From positions 124,001-188,000 of the forward strand of contig NZ_CAAAIA010000007.1 of NCBI RefSeq assembly GCF_900639875.1: a stretch of 64,000 nt of DNA, written 5' to 3'. A program made the position numbers and the translations under genes. Below, in pieces: positions 10,301 to 21,505 of the stretch (within the stretch, counting starts at the first letter, position 1; each line of letters begins with the position of its first letter). The notes beneath the pieces are model-generated. The model was not told the origin of the DNA and did not search any database. It was given only the letters and a program-made list of their open reading frames with translations. This stretch comes from Legionella impletisoli. Lineage in GTDB: Bacteria > Pseudomonadota > Gammaproteobacteria > Legionellales > Legionellaceae.

Positions 10301-11092
10301 CTACGGCTACGGCGTGACCACTGGACCACTACGATTCTAATCATTCACTTCGTACTACTGGATACCTCGGTCAAGCCGAGGTACGTAGGGGATTTAGTCG
10401 CCTAGTCTTACATAGGAAATTGGCCCTACGTCCTGTGGCTTGACTACAGGACCCACTACGACTCTAATCACTCACTTCGTACTGCTGGATACCTCGGTCA
10501 AGCCGAGGTACGTAGGGGATTTAGTCGCCTAGTCTTACATAGGAGATTGGCCCTACGTCCTGTGGCTTAACTACAGGACCCACTACGACTCTAATCACTC
10601 AATTCATACTACTGGATACCTCGGTAAAGCCGAGGTACGTAGGGGATTTGGTCGCCTACGTCTTACATAGGAAATTGGCCCTACGTCCTGTGGCTTGACC
10701 ACAGGACCCACTACGACTCTAATCACTCACTTCGTACTACTGGATACCTCAGTCAAGCCGAGGTACGTAGGGGATTTAGTCGCCTAGTCTTACAGAGAAG
10801 ATTGGCCCTACGTCCTGTGGCTTGACCACAGGACCCACTACGATTCTAATCACTCACTTCGTACCACTGGATACCTCGGTCAAGCCGAGGTACGTAGGGG
10901 ATTTGGTCGCCTAGTCTTATGTAGGAGACTGATTCCTACGTCCTGTGGCTTGACCACAGGACCCACTACGATTCTAATCACTCACTTCGTACTACTGGAT
11001 ACCTCGGTCAAGCCGAGGTACGTAGGGGATTGGGTCGCCTACGTCTTACGTAGGAGATTGGCCCTACGTCCTGTGGTTTGACCACAGGACCC
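10301..11092. repeat. Tandem array of about six 127-bp palindrome-rich units
   Basis: Six near-identical units of 127-128 bp fill the gap between the TauE gene and wrbA. Each unit contains two hairpins with 7-bp stems and 5-base loops: ACCTCGG-TCAAG-CCGAGGT (starting at 10364, 10491, 10618, 10746, 10873, 11001) and CCTGTGG-CTTGA-CCACAGG (starting at 10432, 10559, 10687, 10814, 10942, 11070). Between them are ACGTAGG and CCTACGT blocks and a constant AT-richer spacer. Units differ by scattered substitutions and single-base insertions, some in stems (a CTCAG variant near 10749). No open frame spans the array. Confidence 0.9.
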
Positions 11093-11223
11093 ATATTAAG
11101 TAATCCATAATTTATAAGTGCAGTTCGAGCTAACGTACGGTCACCCTATAAAGCGTCAGAGTCTAACAAACAAGATGATAATTAAGCAAGTAGAAAGTTT
11201 AATAAATGAACAAAAAATACCTT

Positions 11224-11823
11224 TTAACCAAAGAGCTTCTTAGCTAATTTAGCGACATGCTCTCCTTGCGCCCGCGCGAGTCCTTTTTCAAGATCGCTAG
11301 GCGTTCGGCTCCCGTCTGCGCCTGCAATAGTGCCAGCCCCATAGGGTGATCCTCCCCGAACTTCGCTGATATTAGTCAACCCTTTTGCAGAATATGGAAG
11401 CCCTACAATGATAAAACCATGATGAGCCAATGTGTTCCAAAACGAAGTAATGGTGGTTTCGTTCCCCCCTCCTGTGCCGGTTGAGGTAAAGACACTGCCT
11501 ACTTTGCCAATCAAATCACCATTCATCCACATTTTTCCAGTTTGATCGAGATAATTACGCATTTGAGCTGCCATGTTGCCAAATCGCGTCGGTGTACCAA
11601 AAATAATCGCATCATACTCTTTCAAATCTTGTGGTTTTGAAACAGGAGCATCTTGATCTAGTTTTACCCCAGCCTCTTTAGCCACATCTTCAGGCATGGT
11701 TTCCGGTACACGCTTTAAATCCACTGTAACACCATCCACTTTTGTGACCCCTTTAACCACTTCTTTCGCTAGGGTTTCGACATGTCCATAACTTGAATAA
11801 TAAAGCACCATTACCTTGGCCAT
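11224..11823 (-). CDS. wrbA: NAD(P)H:quinone oxidoreductase WrbA
   Basis: Cytosolic FMN-dependent quinone reductase that keeps quinones fully reduced. 199 residues, family length. The flavodoxin fold is clear: phosphate-binding loop [12 protein letters not shown] near residue 10, [22 protein letters not shown] in the middle, and the [13 protein letters not shown] and [10 protein letters not shown] loops. The start ATG 11823 has AGAGG about 5 bases upstream. It stands alone between the repeat array and a divergent thioredoxin-like gene. Confidence 0.95.
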   Translation of the reverse strand: MAKVMVLYYSSYGHVETLAKEVVKGVTKVDGVTVDLKRVPETMPEDVAKEAGVKLDQDAPVSKPQDLKEYDAIIFGTPTRFGNMAAQMRNYLDQTGKMWMNGDLIGKVGSVFTSTGTGGGNETTITSFWNTLAHHGFIIVGLPYSAKGLTNISEVRGGSPYGAGTIAGADGSRTPSDLEKGLARAQGEHVAKLAKKLFG

Positions 11824-11952
11824 AACATCCTCTCTTTTGAGTTTTGTCTCTTGATTTTTGGTTCATCTCGCCAGTATGTCAAGGGAACGAGTGATCTTAT
11901 ACTGAGATTCTTATGGTACAATCGTAAATCTTGATTATTTTCGACAGCTCAT

Positions 11953-12411
11953 ATGATTTTTCTTAGAATGCTCAAAACGCTTGGTATGTTATTGGTTCTT
12001 ATCTATAACAACACGGTATTTGCCGCTCATACACTTCGTGATATTCACGGTCATGAAATTCCTTTAGCGTCTTTAAAAGGAAAATGGGTTTATATCAATT
12101 ATTGGGCAAGCTGGTGTGGGCCTTGCCTTGAGGAAATTCCAGAACTTAATCGATTTTATAATCGCTATAAATCTCAGAATGTTGTGATGCTGGGAGTCAA
12201 TTACGATGCTCTTCCTTTGTACGAACAAAAGCAATTGGTTCGAGAAATTGGTATCAAATACCCTAATTTAAGCGAAGATCCATCCTCATTTTTTCACATA
12301 AGAGACATTCGAGGGGTTCCTGTGACGTTCGTGTTTAATCCTGATGGAAAGCTTCGAAAAACCTTATATGGCCCGCAAACGATAGAAACATTACAACGAG
12401 TCATGTCTTGA
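11953..12411 (+). CDS. TlpA-like periplasmic thioredoxin-fold protein
   Basis: A 152-residue exported thiol-disulfide protein. An N-terminal hydrophobic segment (about residues 6-23, ending VFA-AHT) looks like a signal peptide or anchor. The thioredoxin fold follows with the active site WASWCGPC near residue 55 and the cis-Pro loop RGVPVTFVF near residue 120. WCGPC with no cytochrome-binding extension fits the TlpA/ResA class, which reduces apocytochromes or other periplasmic thiols. No cytochrome maturation gene is nearby, so the partner is unknown. Convergent with hflX. Confidence 0.82.
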   Translation: MIFLRMLKTLGMLLVLIYNNTVFAAHTLRDIHGHEIPLASLKGKWVYINYWASWCGPCLEEIPELNRFYNRYKSQNVVMLGVNYDALPLYEQKQLVREIGIKYPNLSEDPSSFFHIRDIRGVPVTFVFNPDGKLRKTLYGPQTIETLQRVMS

Positions 12412-12450
12412 TGAAGAAGTGCGGGATAAGCTAAAGTAAATTCCTAAAGC

Positions 12451-13704
12451 TTAAACACCACCTCGCAATAAGCGCTCTTTTTCATCCCGAGTCAACCTAA
12501 CGGTGATGCGCCAACCGCCCTCTTGAATTTCTTCCTCCGCTAAAACTGCATCCAACTGGTATAACTTCGCACGTAACTTTGCTTCTTCTGGCTTTAATTC
12601 AAGCGTCTCTTCCATCACCCCGCCATGAAGCTCTTTTGCGATGGCTTCTTTTAATAATTCAAGCCCTTCGCCTGTAGCTGCTGAAAGCCAAACTTTGCAA
12701 CCTCCTTCACCACAATCTAATTTTGGCTCCCAACCTTTTTGTCTATCAATTTTATTAAAAACAAGAATGCGCTTTATTTCTTCAGCACCAATTTCTTTTA
12801 ATACGTATTCAACAGCCATAACGTGATCACGCCAAATGGGATCTGAAACATCAATGATATGCAATAATAAGTCTGCTTCTTTAGTTTCTTCTAATGTTGC
12901 GTGAAACGCATCCACCAATTTGTGTGGTAGATCACGGATAAAACCAACCGTATCAGCCAAAATAACGGAAGCGGAACCTGGGAGGTCCAATTTACGCATC
13001 GTGGGATCGAGCGTTGCAAATAATTGGTTTGCAGCATAAATTTTTTCACCTGTTAACGCATTAAAAAGAGTAGACTTTCCAGCGTTAGTATAACCAACCA
13101 AAGAAACCGTCGGCATGGATGCGCGACGCCTAGCGCGTCGGCTTTGATCGCGGTTTTGACGAACTTTTTCAAGACGTTTGAGAATTGATTTAATCCGCTC
13201 TCTTATCAAACGGCGATCCGTTTCTAGCTGCGTTTCCCCCGGGCCTCTTAAACCAATGCCCCCCTTTTGGCGCTCCAAGTGAGTCCAGCCACGAACTAAT
13301 CGAGTGGATATGTGTTCAAGCTGCGCCAATTCCACTTGTAATTTACCTTCAAAGGTTCGCGCACGCTTTGCGAAAATATCAAGAATTAAACCGGTTCTAT
13401 CCACCACCCGGCATTTGAACAATTTTTCTAAATTTCTTTCTTGAGAAGGGGATAGTTCATGATTGATTAATACCAATTCTGCGTCAAGCGCTTCAACCTG
13501 AGCTCGAATTTCTTCCGCTTTACCTAACCCAATAAAATATTTCGCTTCAGGCGATGCACGTGAACCTTTTATACTCGATACGATCTCTGCATCCGCAGAG
13601 TGTGCAAGTTCTTTAAATTCCGCCAAAGCTGTTTCATAATCAATTTCAGGGAGAGCCAGTTGCACTAAAATAGCCCGCTCTCCCCCTTGTGGACGTTCAA
13701 ACAA
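12451..13704 (-). CDS. hflX: Ribosome-rescue GTPase HflX
   Basis: GTPase that binds the 50S subunit and splits stalled ribosomes under stress. 417 residues: an N-terminal HflX domain (FERPQGGERAILVQL), a coiled region, the glycine-rich segment GGIGLRGPGETQLE, and the G domain with GYTNAGKSTLFNAL (G1), DTVGFIRDLP (G3) and NKID (G4). The start appears to be a TTG codon at 13704: an in-frame TAA lies two codons upstream and no ATG occurs before conserved sequence. It lies 51 bp downstream of hfq, the usual hfq-hflX order, but hflK/hflC do not follow. Confidence 0.95.
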   Translation of the reverse strand: MFERPQGGERAILVQLALPEIDYETALAEFKELAHSADAEIVSSIKGSRASPEAKYFIGLGKAEEIRAQVEALDAELVLINHELSPSQERNLEKLFKCRVVDRTGLILDIFAKRARTFEGKLQVELAQLEHISTRLVRGWTHLERQKGGIGLRGPGETQLETDRRLIRERIKSILKRLEKVRQNRDQSRRARRRASMPTVSLVGYTNAGKSTLFNALTGEKIYAANQLFATLDPTMRKLDLPGSASVILADTVGFIRDLPHKLVDAFHATLEETKEADLLLHIIDVSDPIWRDHVMAVEYVLKEIGAEEIKRILVFNKIDRQKGWEPKLDCGEGGCKVWLSAATGEGLELLKEAIAKELHGGVMEETLELKPEEAKLRAKLYQLDAVLAEEEIQEGGWRITVRLTRDEKERLLRGGV

Positions 13705-13755
13705 GATTTATTTCCAATCAACGTAAAAATTGCGTCAGTCTGCCATATTTTTAAT

Positions 13756-13980
13756 TTAGTCACCAGAGGACAAATTTAGGGCCCTTGAAGGCACTACGGT
13801 AGATACGGCATGCTTAAACACCATTTGCGTTACAGCATTTTTAAGCAAGATGACGTGTTCATCGTAATCATCTACGATTCCATGTAATTTGATGCCATTG
13901 ACTAGAAAGATAGATACGGGCATTTTTTCTCGCACTAATGCCTTAAGAAACGACTCCTGCAACACATGATTGTCAGACAT
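13756..13980 (-). CDS. hfq: RNA chaperone Hfq
   Basis: Hexameric Sm-like protein that pairs small RNAs with mRNAs. 74 residues with both Sm motifs: [20 protein letters not shown] and the second motif [14 protein letters not shown], where the usual YKHA is FKHA. The C-terminal tail is very short (NLSSGD). AAGGAG lies 7 bases before the ATG. First gene of the hfq-hflX unit; the mutL-miaA genes that often precede it are replaced by a divergent membrane-protein gene. Confidence 0.96.
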   Translation of the reverse strand: MSDNHVLQESFLKALVREKMPVSIFLVNGIKLHGIVDDYDEHVILLKNAVTQMVFKHAVSTVVPSRALNLSSGD

Positions 13981-14164
13981 TGCCTGCTCCTTGTAATTAT
14001 TATTTTGGCAACAACTTGTATTGTATTGTCGAACAAACTTGGAAAAACTTTAGGCTAAACAGTAAAACTAGGTTATGCGTCTTCGTATCGCTGGCTTAGC
14101 TGGTCTATTCTCATAATTCTTTCTACACTAATGAAAAGGACGAATGATTAATTAAGGACAGATC

Positions 14165-14551
14165 ATGAACATCACCCTATTTCTTGCAGAAGTCATTGGC
14201 TGGTATTTTGTCATTGTCAGCTTATTTGTTCTTGTCCGAAGACGAAAAATGGAAGCAATCTTGTTAAATATCGCAAGCCAGCCTTCGCTGATTCTTATAC
14301 TTGGCATTATAACGATTATCCTCGGACTATTAATGGTGGTCAGTCATAACATCTGGGTCATGGATTGGCCGGTTCTCATTACACTAATATCTTGGCTAGT
14401 GCTCTTAAGTGGATTATTTCGCCTACTTATGCCCGAATGGGGGGTGAATATAGCGAATTGGTGGTTTACTCATCAACCTTATTTGATTGCAGTAACCGTC
14501 CTGTATCTTTTAATCGGGTTATTTTTACTTTATAAAGCTTTTACCGTGTAA
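14165..14551 (+). CDS. Small inner-membrane protein of unknown function
   Basis: A 128-residue hydrophobic protein with four predicted membrane helices (about residues 5-24, 38-58, 68-88, 105-125) separated by short basic or polar loops such as RRRKMEA. Preceded by AAGGA at a good distance. I do not recognise a named family. It stands 92 bp ahead of the yqjD-like operon in the same direction and could share stress-related expression with it, but nothing shows this directly. Confidence 0.65.
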   Translation: MNITLFLAEVIGWYFVIVSLFVLVRRRKMEAILLNIASQPSLILILGIITIILGLLMVVSHNIWVMDWPVLITLISWLVLLSGLFRLLMPEWGVNIANWWFTHQPYLIAVTVLYLLIGLFLLYKAFTV

Positions 14552-14642
14552 TGAATAAAAAAATCCTTTGAAATTTCACATTTTTATAAAATGTTGACTA
14601 TCATTACAATCACCAACAACACCAAAAACAAAGGACTGGAAA

Positions 14643-14900
14643 ATGGCAACTACAACAAAAAAAAGAAGTAACAATACCGAAAAAGCACACGTTGCAGAAG
14701 CAGCAAATGCACTATTGCATGAGAGCAAAAAATACGCTCATGAGCTTTATGAAGAAGGCGTAAATAAAGTTAATGACGCCCAGCAACAAGCGAAAGAATA
14801 CAGCGACGAGCTTGCTGAAAAAGTCAAAAAAAATCCAATGACATCGGTTTTAATTGCAGCAGGTGTAGGATTTTTACTGTCTTCTTTACTTCGTAAATAA
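14643..14900 (+). CDS. YqjD/ElaB-like membrane-anchored protein (DUF883)
   Basis: An 85-residue protein: a charged helical N-terminal region (residues 10-60, Ala/Glu/Lys-rich, predicted coiled coil) and a single C-terminal membrane helix (TSVLIAAGVGFLLSSLLRK). This is the layout of the C-tail-anchored YqjD/ElaB/YgaM proteins, which tether ribosomes to the inner membrane in stationary phase in E. coli. Its stop codon overlaps the next ATG by one base. The order yqjD-, yqjE-, yqjK-like matches E. coli. Confidence 0.82.
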   Translation: MATTTKKRSNNTEKAHVAEAANALLHESKKYAHELYEEGVNKVNDAQQQAKEYSDELAEKVKKNPMTSVLIAAGVGFLLSSLLRK

Positions 14901-15340
14901 TGAGAGCAGTTGATGAATTAACCGGGCTTGTTTCTAGCAAATACGAGGCAATAAAAACCTTACTTGCCATCGTGAAGCTAGAAACAAAGCTTGCCGGTTT
15001 AAGTGTTTTTCCCTTGGTTATGAACGTTGGCATTTTAATTGCTATTGCAATAACCTCGTACTTTACGGCCATGATTTTATTTGGTTATGGATTTTACACC
15101 TTGTTTCAAAGTGTGCTCATTGCTCTAGCTGGGGTATTCATTCTGAACCTTATTTTTTTAGGGATCTCAGTAAAATACTTGTTGTATACCTTAAAAAATA
15201 TGAGCTTTGAGCGAACCAGAAGGTTATTATCCCAACAAGAAGGTAAAGACCAATATGACGACGAGAAGCGAAGTACTCAACACCTTAAAGAGGATGGAAA
15301 AGAAATATCATCACGAGCAACAGGAAGCGATGCGTCATAA
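14900..15340 (+). CDS. YqjE-like membrane protein (phage holin superfamily)
   Basis: A 146-residue protein with an N-terminal amphipathic helix, two central membrane helices (about residues 35-60 and 68-92) and a long charged C-terminal tail, as in YqjE/DUF1469 proteins. Its function is not established; the family is co-transcribed with YqjD. Its 3' end overlaps the yqjK-like gene by 86 bp in another frame, so the tail (KRSTQHLKEDGKE) and the next protein's N-terminus are encoded by the same DNA. Confidence 0.75.
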   Translation: MRAVDELTGLVSSKYEAIKTLLAIVKLETKLAGLSVFPLVMNVGILIAIAITSYFTAMILFGYGFYTLFQSVLIALAGVFILNLIFLGISVKYLLYTLKNMSFERTRRLLSQQEGKDQYDDEKRSTQHLKEDGKEISSRATGSDAS

Positions 15341-15542
15341 ACAATATTGGATGCAAGTATTTAACCAATACAAGCCTTGGATCATTGCGGCATCCATTCC
15401 ACTTGCTTTTCTTATCCTCCGCTCAACCAGTAAACAATCAAACATTCAACAAGCCAAACAATACGCCCGTTATATCATTCTGACCATTTTAGCGAGTGTG
15501 CAAACCAGAGTTTTGTCGGCCTTGATCAATAAAGCAATTTGA
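15255..15542 (+). CDS. YqjK-like small membrane protein
   Basis: About 95 residues from ATG 15255 (an upstream in-frame start at 15207 lies deeper in the yqjE-like gene). It has a basic, charged N-terminus (MTTRSEVLNTLKRMEKKYHH), one membrane helix (PWIIAASIPLAFLIL) and a second weaker hydrophobic stretch near the C-terminus. Third gene of the yqjD-yqjE-yqjK-like unit; the assignment rests mostly on position and layout. Confidence 0.65.
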   Translation: MTTRSEVLNTLKRMEKKYHHEQQEAMRHKQYWMQVFNQYKPWIIAASIPLAFLILRSTSKQSNIQQAKQYARYIILTILASVQTRVLSALINKAI

Positions 15543-15937
15543 GAGATTTCTTACAAGATTATAAGTCCAAGCTTAGATGACACACTCTGTGAAAAAGTTA
15601 TACTTGCATTACAGGGATTGACACGGAGTGTCTGACAAGAAGTCAACTAAGGACCAGCACACATAATGCTTTACCGCAAGGAAGCGGGCTTTGAGTAAAA
15701 TATAAGCTTGTGCACTGGTTTTCATTTCTTCGTTTACCTAATTACAACACTAAAATTTAATAAACCTCAACTCAATTTAATACTCACAGCTTTAGTCATT
15801 TTTATACGTTCGAATTCTCGCGATTGATAACAGAATTTATACCATGCTTCCCATCGATACCGCAGTCTAGACCGCGGTAATTCGACGAAAGGGTTATAAT
15901 TGAAAAAAAAGCCTTTCAACCAATATAAAGAGACTTC
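15543..15937. other. Intergenic region between convergent yqjK-like and gyrB genes
   Basis: No gene is seen in these 395 bp. The region has a pair of related GACAC/GTGTC motifs around 15577-15640 (the second, GACAC-GGA-GTGTC, is a perfect short palindrome) and a 22-bp palindrome at 15858-15879. No clear intrinsic terminator with a T-tract was found for either gene. Confidence 0.6.
15858..15879. repeat. 22-bp near-perfect palindrome downstream of gyrB
   Basis: The sequence runs TACCGC, then an AGTCTAGACC core, then GCGGTA. It is symmetrical apart from one mismatched pair. It lacks a flanking T-run on either strand, so a simple terminator is unlikely; a protein-binding site or one more member of the palindromic repeat set is possible. 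Confidence 0.55.
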
Positions 15938-18484
<2,547 letters not shown>

Positions 18485-18525
18485 TTATTAAGAATTTTCT
18501 TCACTATTCAGCCAGTATTTTTGCT

Positions 18526-18693
18526 TCTCCCTCAGGGAGCTATCTCTTGATCACATCTCTGCCTACGCCACATGGCTTGACCGAGTAGCCCAGTGTGTTT
18601 AGCGCAGTAATTATGGAGTCTGTGGTCAAGTCAAAGAACCTAGAAGACTAGAGCTTGACTAGATTTTGAGTGTTGTGTAGAAGATTCAGCTCA
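18526..18693. mobile_element. MITE-like dispersed repeat, copy 1
   Basis: About 165 bp that recurs at 29496-29664 and, shorter on one side, at 42682-42819. Shared blocks include TCTTGATCACATCT near one end, GCCTACGCC, GGCTTGACC, CCCAGTGT, ACCTAGAAGACTAGAGC and GTGTAGAAGATT at the other. The two ends form imperfect inverted repeats of pattern TCTTnnnCACATCTnT. It holds no convincing gene. Confidence 0.75.
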
Positions 18694-18843
18694 GGAAGAA
18701 GGGCGGATGAGGGATCAAAGAACAGGAGTTTCATATATTTGTTACATCTTTTCATCAAAGATGAAATTACCAATGCATGCACCCATAGGACATGGCCTTC
18801 AAGTTTTAACTGTATAAACGTCGTGCATGTATAATGGCAAATC

Positions 18844-18859
18844 TGTTTCACGTGAAACA
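18844..18859. promoter_or_regulatory. parS centromere site 1 (perfect 16-bp match)
   Basis: TGTTTCACGTGAAACA, identical to the bacterial parS consensus bound by ParB (Spo0J). It lies in the gap between gyrB and the small exported-protein gene, about 4-5 kb from the probable origin. ParB loads here and spreads, and ParA segregates the origin region. parA/parB are not in the window. Confidence 0.93.
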
Positions 18860-18997
18860 ATTTGCTGAAATTCATGTATTCAGCAACTGGAGCGTGTTTA
18901 CAATACATCTCTATCATTTAATATATAATCAAAAAACTAAATTATACTTATTAGGAACGTGTCTTTTATGACCATTGTAACTAATTAGGCGATCGTT

Positions 18998-19249
18998 ATG
19001 AGCATGAGGCTTATCATTTCTATGTTACTGACATTAGGTATTTGTTGTCTAGCCATTGCTGATAGTAGCAAAGATCATCAAATGACTATCTTTAAAACCA
19101 AAGAGGGAAAAGAAATTCGATGCTTCGTGTATCCCAAGGATCAGACGGTCTTAAAACAACTGAAACAAGGAGAACGTGTTCAGATGGATGGCGGTTTAAC
19201 TTTTCCTAATATTACTCCTAGTAATAATCCTGTAAACTTCACTGATTAA
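18998..19249 (+). CDS. Small exported protein of unknown function
   Basis: 83 residues with a clear signal peptide (hydrophobic residues about 4-20, cleavage near AIADSS; a second ATG at 19004 is possible). The mature part of about 60 residues is polar with one cysteine (REIRCF-like context: KEIRCFVYP) and no recognised domain. It is convergent with recF and overlaps its last 4 bp. Signal peptide plus coding-like composition make it probably real. Confidence 0.6.
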   Translation: MSMRLIISMLLTLGICCLAIADSSKDHQMTIFKTKEGKEIRCFVYPKDQTVLKQLKQGERVQMDGGLTFPNITPSNNPVNFTD

Positions 19250-20373
19250 CCCTTTATAATAATTTTTGCTTCATAATCATTCTTATAGGATAGTGCCTCA
19301 TTGGATTCCATTTCTTCAACTTGCCCATGGCGGACAGTAAACACTTTATAATCGCGACCAAGCTCATCCAAAGGCAAGTGGTTAATATCAATAGCCGTGA
19401 GAATGAGTTGCCCCTTGACTTCTCTAAGATACTGGAAAATTCGTTGTAAATGGTTACGATCCAGTTCGGCGGCTAGATCATCGAAGAGAAAGACACATTC
19501 ATTAGGCATTAATGTGGCTTGGGCTAACTTTAAGGCAATAAGAATTATTTTTTGCTGGCCGCGGGAATAGAGCTGCTTAGCTTTTCCTGAGCCCTCAAGC
19601 TGAAACAAGAGGTCGGCCTGGTGAGCGCCCGATTGCGTGTATTGGCGTAAGCGATCCGATGCAAATTGCTCGTTTAGAATCGTAGATAAATCGTGCGTGC
19701 CTTGTTTTTTCCCCCACCCTTTAAAATACTGAACTGCAGCAGGCGTATCGGTTAATTGCGCTAAGATCGACTGAAACGCATTCATCCATTCACAAACGTA
19801 GGGCTCTCGAAACTGGTCCAATTGTTCAGCAAGTGCCACAAGTTGCTTATTCCAGGGGATGAATGCTTTAGGTTCGGCTTTTAGACGCAAAAGTGCGTTT
19901 CGTTGTTTAAGCACGCGACGATAGTCTTTCCACAACGAAAGATACTCTTGTTTCACGTGAAACATTCCCCAGTCTAAAAGCGAGCGACGTATGGAAGGGC
20001 CAGCATCGATGATGTTAAAAATGTCTTGGTAAAATACCTGGCAAGGAAGAAAGCGAGCTAACTCGCTGCTGCTGTGACAAATCTTACGGTTTATATGCAC
20101 AACCGTAGGCCCTGAGATTGATTTCTGTATACTTAGGGTTTCATCTTGGGCAAGCTTTGCAAACACAGTGAGCTTAGAGTGCCCTTCATGAATCAATGGA
20201 TTGGTTTCTCGTGTTCTAAAGGAATGCCCTGTTGCTAGGAGGTAAATGGATTCTAAAAGAGACGTTTTACCACTGCCATTTTCTCCCACAATGAGATTAC
20301 AGCCTGGATGAAGTTTAAGCCGAGCTTCAGAAATATTGCGCAGATGATGAACATCAAGTTGATTGAGGTTCAT
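19246..20373 (-). CDS. recF: DNA replication and repair protein RecF
   Basis: SMC-like ATPase that helps load RecA at gaps. 375 residues from ATG 20373 (a TTG at 20382 is in frame but too close to its AGGA). Walker A GENGSGKTSLLE near residue 30, ABC signature YSRGQQKIILIALKLAQ, Walker B CVFLFDDLAAELD. Located 13 bp after dnaN in the conserved dnaA-dnaN-recF order. A perfect parS lies inside the coding sequence. Confidence 0.96.
   Translation of the reverse strand: MNLNQLDVHHLRNISEARLKLHPGCNLIVGENGSGKTSLLESIYLLATGHSFRTRETNPLIHEGHSKLTVFAKLAQDETLSIQKSISGPTVVHINRKICHSSSELARFLPCQVFYQDIFNIIDAGPSIRRSLLDWGMFHVKQEYLSLWKDYRRVLKQRNALLRLKAEPKAFIPWNKQLVALAEQLDQFREPYVCEWMNAFQSILAQLTDTPAAVQYFKGWGKKQGTHDLSTILNEQFASDRLRQYTQSGAHQADLLFQLEGSGKAKQLYSRGQQKIILIALKLAQATLMPNECVFLFDDLAAELDRNHLQRIFQYLREVKGQLILTAIDINHLPLDELGRDYKVFTVRHGQVEEMESNEALSYKNDYEAKIIIKG
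19949..19964. promoter_or_regulatory. parS centromere site 2, inside recF
   Basis: A second perfect TGTTTCACGTGAAACA, in the recF coding sequence. On the minus strand it encodes part of FHVKQEY. It is 1,105 bp from site 1, a spacing that would allow ParB to bridge both sites. Confidence 0.93.
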
Positions 20374-20386
20374 GAATGACAAGGTC

Positions 20387-21493
20387 CTAAATTTTCATCG
20401 GCATGATGATGTATTGATACGTCTCATCCTGTAATGACTCCACTAACACACTGCTATCACTATTGGTCATAGACAATTGCAAAGGACCTTCCGGGACAGA
20501 GTTTAAAACGTCTTGTAAATATCCAGCATTAATACCAATTTTTAACTCATCGCCCTGGGTTTTAGCTTCTAGATGTTCCATCGCCTCTTCGTGCTCTTGA
20601 TTATTGGCAACTAGCGTTAATTGCGAGTCTTGCATATGCAGCAATACCGCGCGCGATTTTTCATTGGCCAATATGACAATGCGTGACAGGGCTCGTTTTA
20701 ACACATCACGTTCCAGCACTACGTGCTTATCTTGCTCTTTAGGAATAGCTTTGGCGTAAGGGGGAAAGCGTGCTTCTATTAACTTTGAAACAAACGTGTA
20801 TTGCTCAGTCATGACTTTAAAATGGTTTTTGCCAGCAGCGAGTGTCACGCGATCATCCGTGATATTACCAAGCAGTCGCAATACTTCTTGAATCCCTTTT
20901 CGTGGAATTAAAAGACGTTGCGATTGTCCCCCAGTATCACACGCTAATTTGCAAATCGCCATACGGTGCCCATCGGTGGCTACAGCGGTGATCTGCTGAC
21001 CTTCCAGCTCCAATAACAACCCATTTAAAAACACACGAACGTCTTGTTGCGACATCGAAAAGTGCGTAGACTGCAATAAATGCACTAAATCCGTTCGTGC
21101 TAAGGTTAATTCCAAATCACTGACTTCATCTTCGCTGTTGGGATAATGATCCGCAGGCAATGTAGCTAATTTAAACTGGCTTCGTCCAGCTTTAATCACA
21201 ACCCCTTTCTCACCACAAGAAATAATAGGGCTCGCCGTATCTTCAAGCGATCGCATAATATCAACGAATTTTTTAGCTGGAACAGTGATAGCACCGGAAG
21301 CTTGATTGGCCTGGCAAGGAATCGTTGCGGTGATCTCAATTTCGAGATCCGTTGCGGTTAATAAAACATGCTCACCTTGTAATGTGATTAAAATATTCGC
21401 CAAAATCGCCAAAGACTGCTTTTTATCAACCGCACCAGCAACGGTCAGCAGCGGCGTTAAGAGATGTTGTTTACTAATCGACAGTTCAAACAT
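20387..21493 (-). CDS. dnaN: DNA polymerase III beta subunit (sliding clamp)
   Basis: Ring-shaped processivity factor of the replicative polymerase. 368 residues, family length, with three repeated clamp domains; MFELSISKQHLLTPLLTVAGAV is a typical start, VATDGHRMA closes the second domain and the C-terminus QYIIMPMKI is canonical. It lies 12 bp after dnaA and 13 bp before recF on the same strand, so the three probably form one transcript. Confidence 0.98.
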   Translation of the reverse strand: MFELSISKQHLLTPLLTVAGAVDKKQSLAILANILITLQGEHVLLTATDLEIEITATIPCQANQASGAITVPAKKFVDIMRSLEDTASPIISCGEKGVVIKAGRSQFKLATLPADHYPNSEDEVSDLELTLARTDLVHLLQSTHFSMSQQDVRVFLNGLLLELEGQQITAVATDGHRMAICKLACDTGGQSQRLLIPRKGIQEVLRLLGNITDDRVTLAAGKNHFKVMTEQYTFVSKLIEARFPPYAKAIPKEQDKHVVLERDVLKRALSRIVILANEKSRAVLLHMQDSQLTLVANNQEHEEAMEHLEAKTQGDELKIGINAGYLQDVLNSVPEGPLQLSMTNSDSSVLVESLQDETYQYIIMPMKI

Positions 21494-21505
21494 GGCATTC
21501 TCAAA

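Noticed and set aside
10301-11092. CRISPR array
   Set aside because: Repeats are contiguous 127-bp units without variable spacers and there is no cas gene.
15890-15937. Intrinsic terminator for gyrB
   Set aside because: A T-run exists on the minus strand, but the flanking GAAAGG/CCTTTC pairing surrounds it instead of preceding it.
18648-18917. 89-codon minus-strand open frame with an apparently normal start
   Set aside because: It runs through the end of the MITE-like repeat and the parS site; no ribosome site and no family resemblance.
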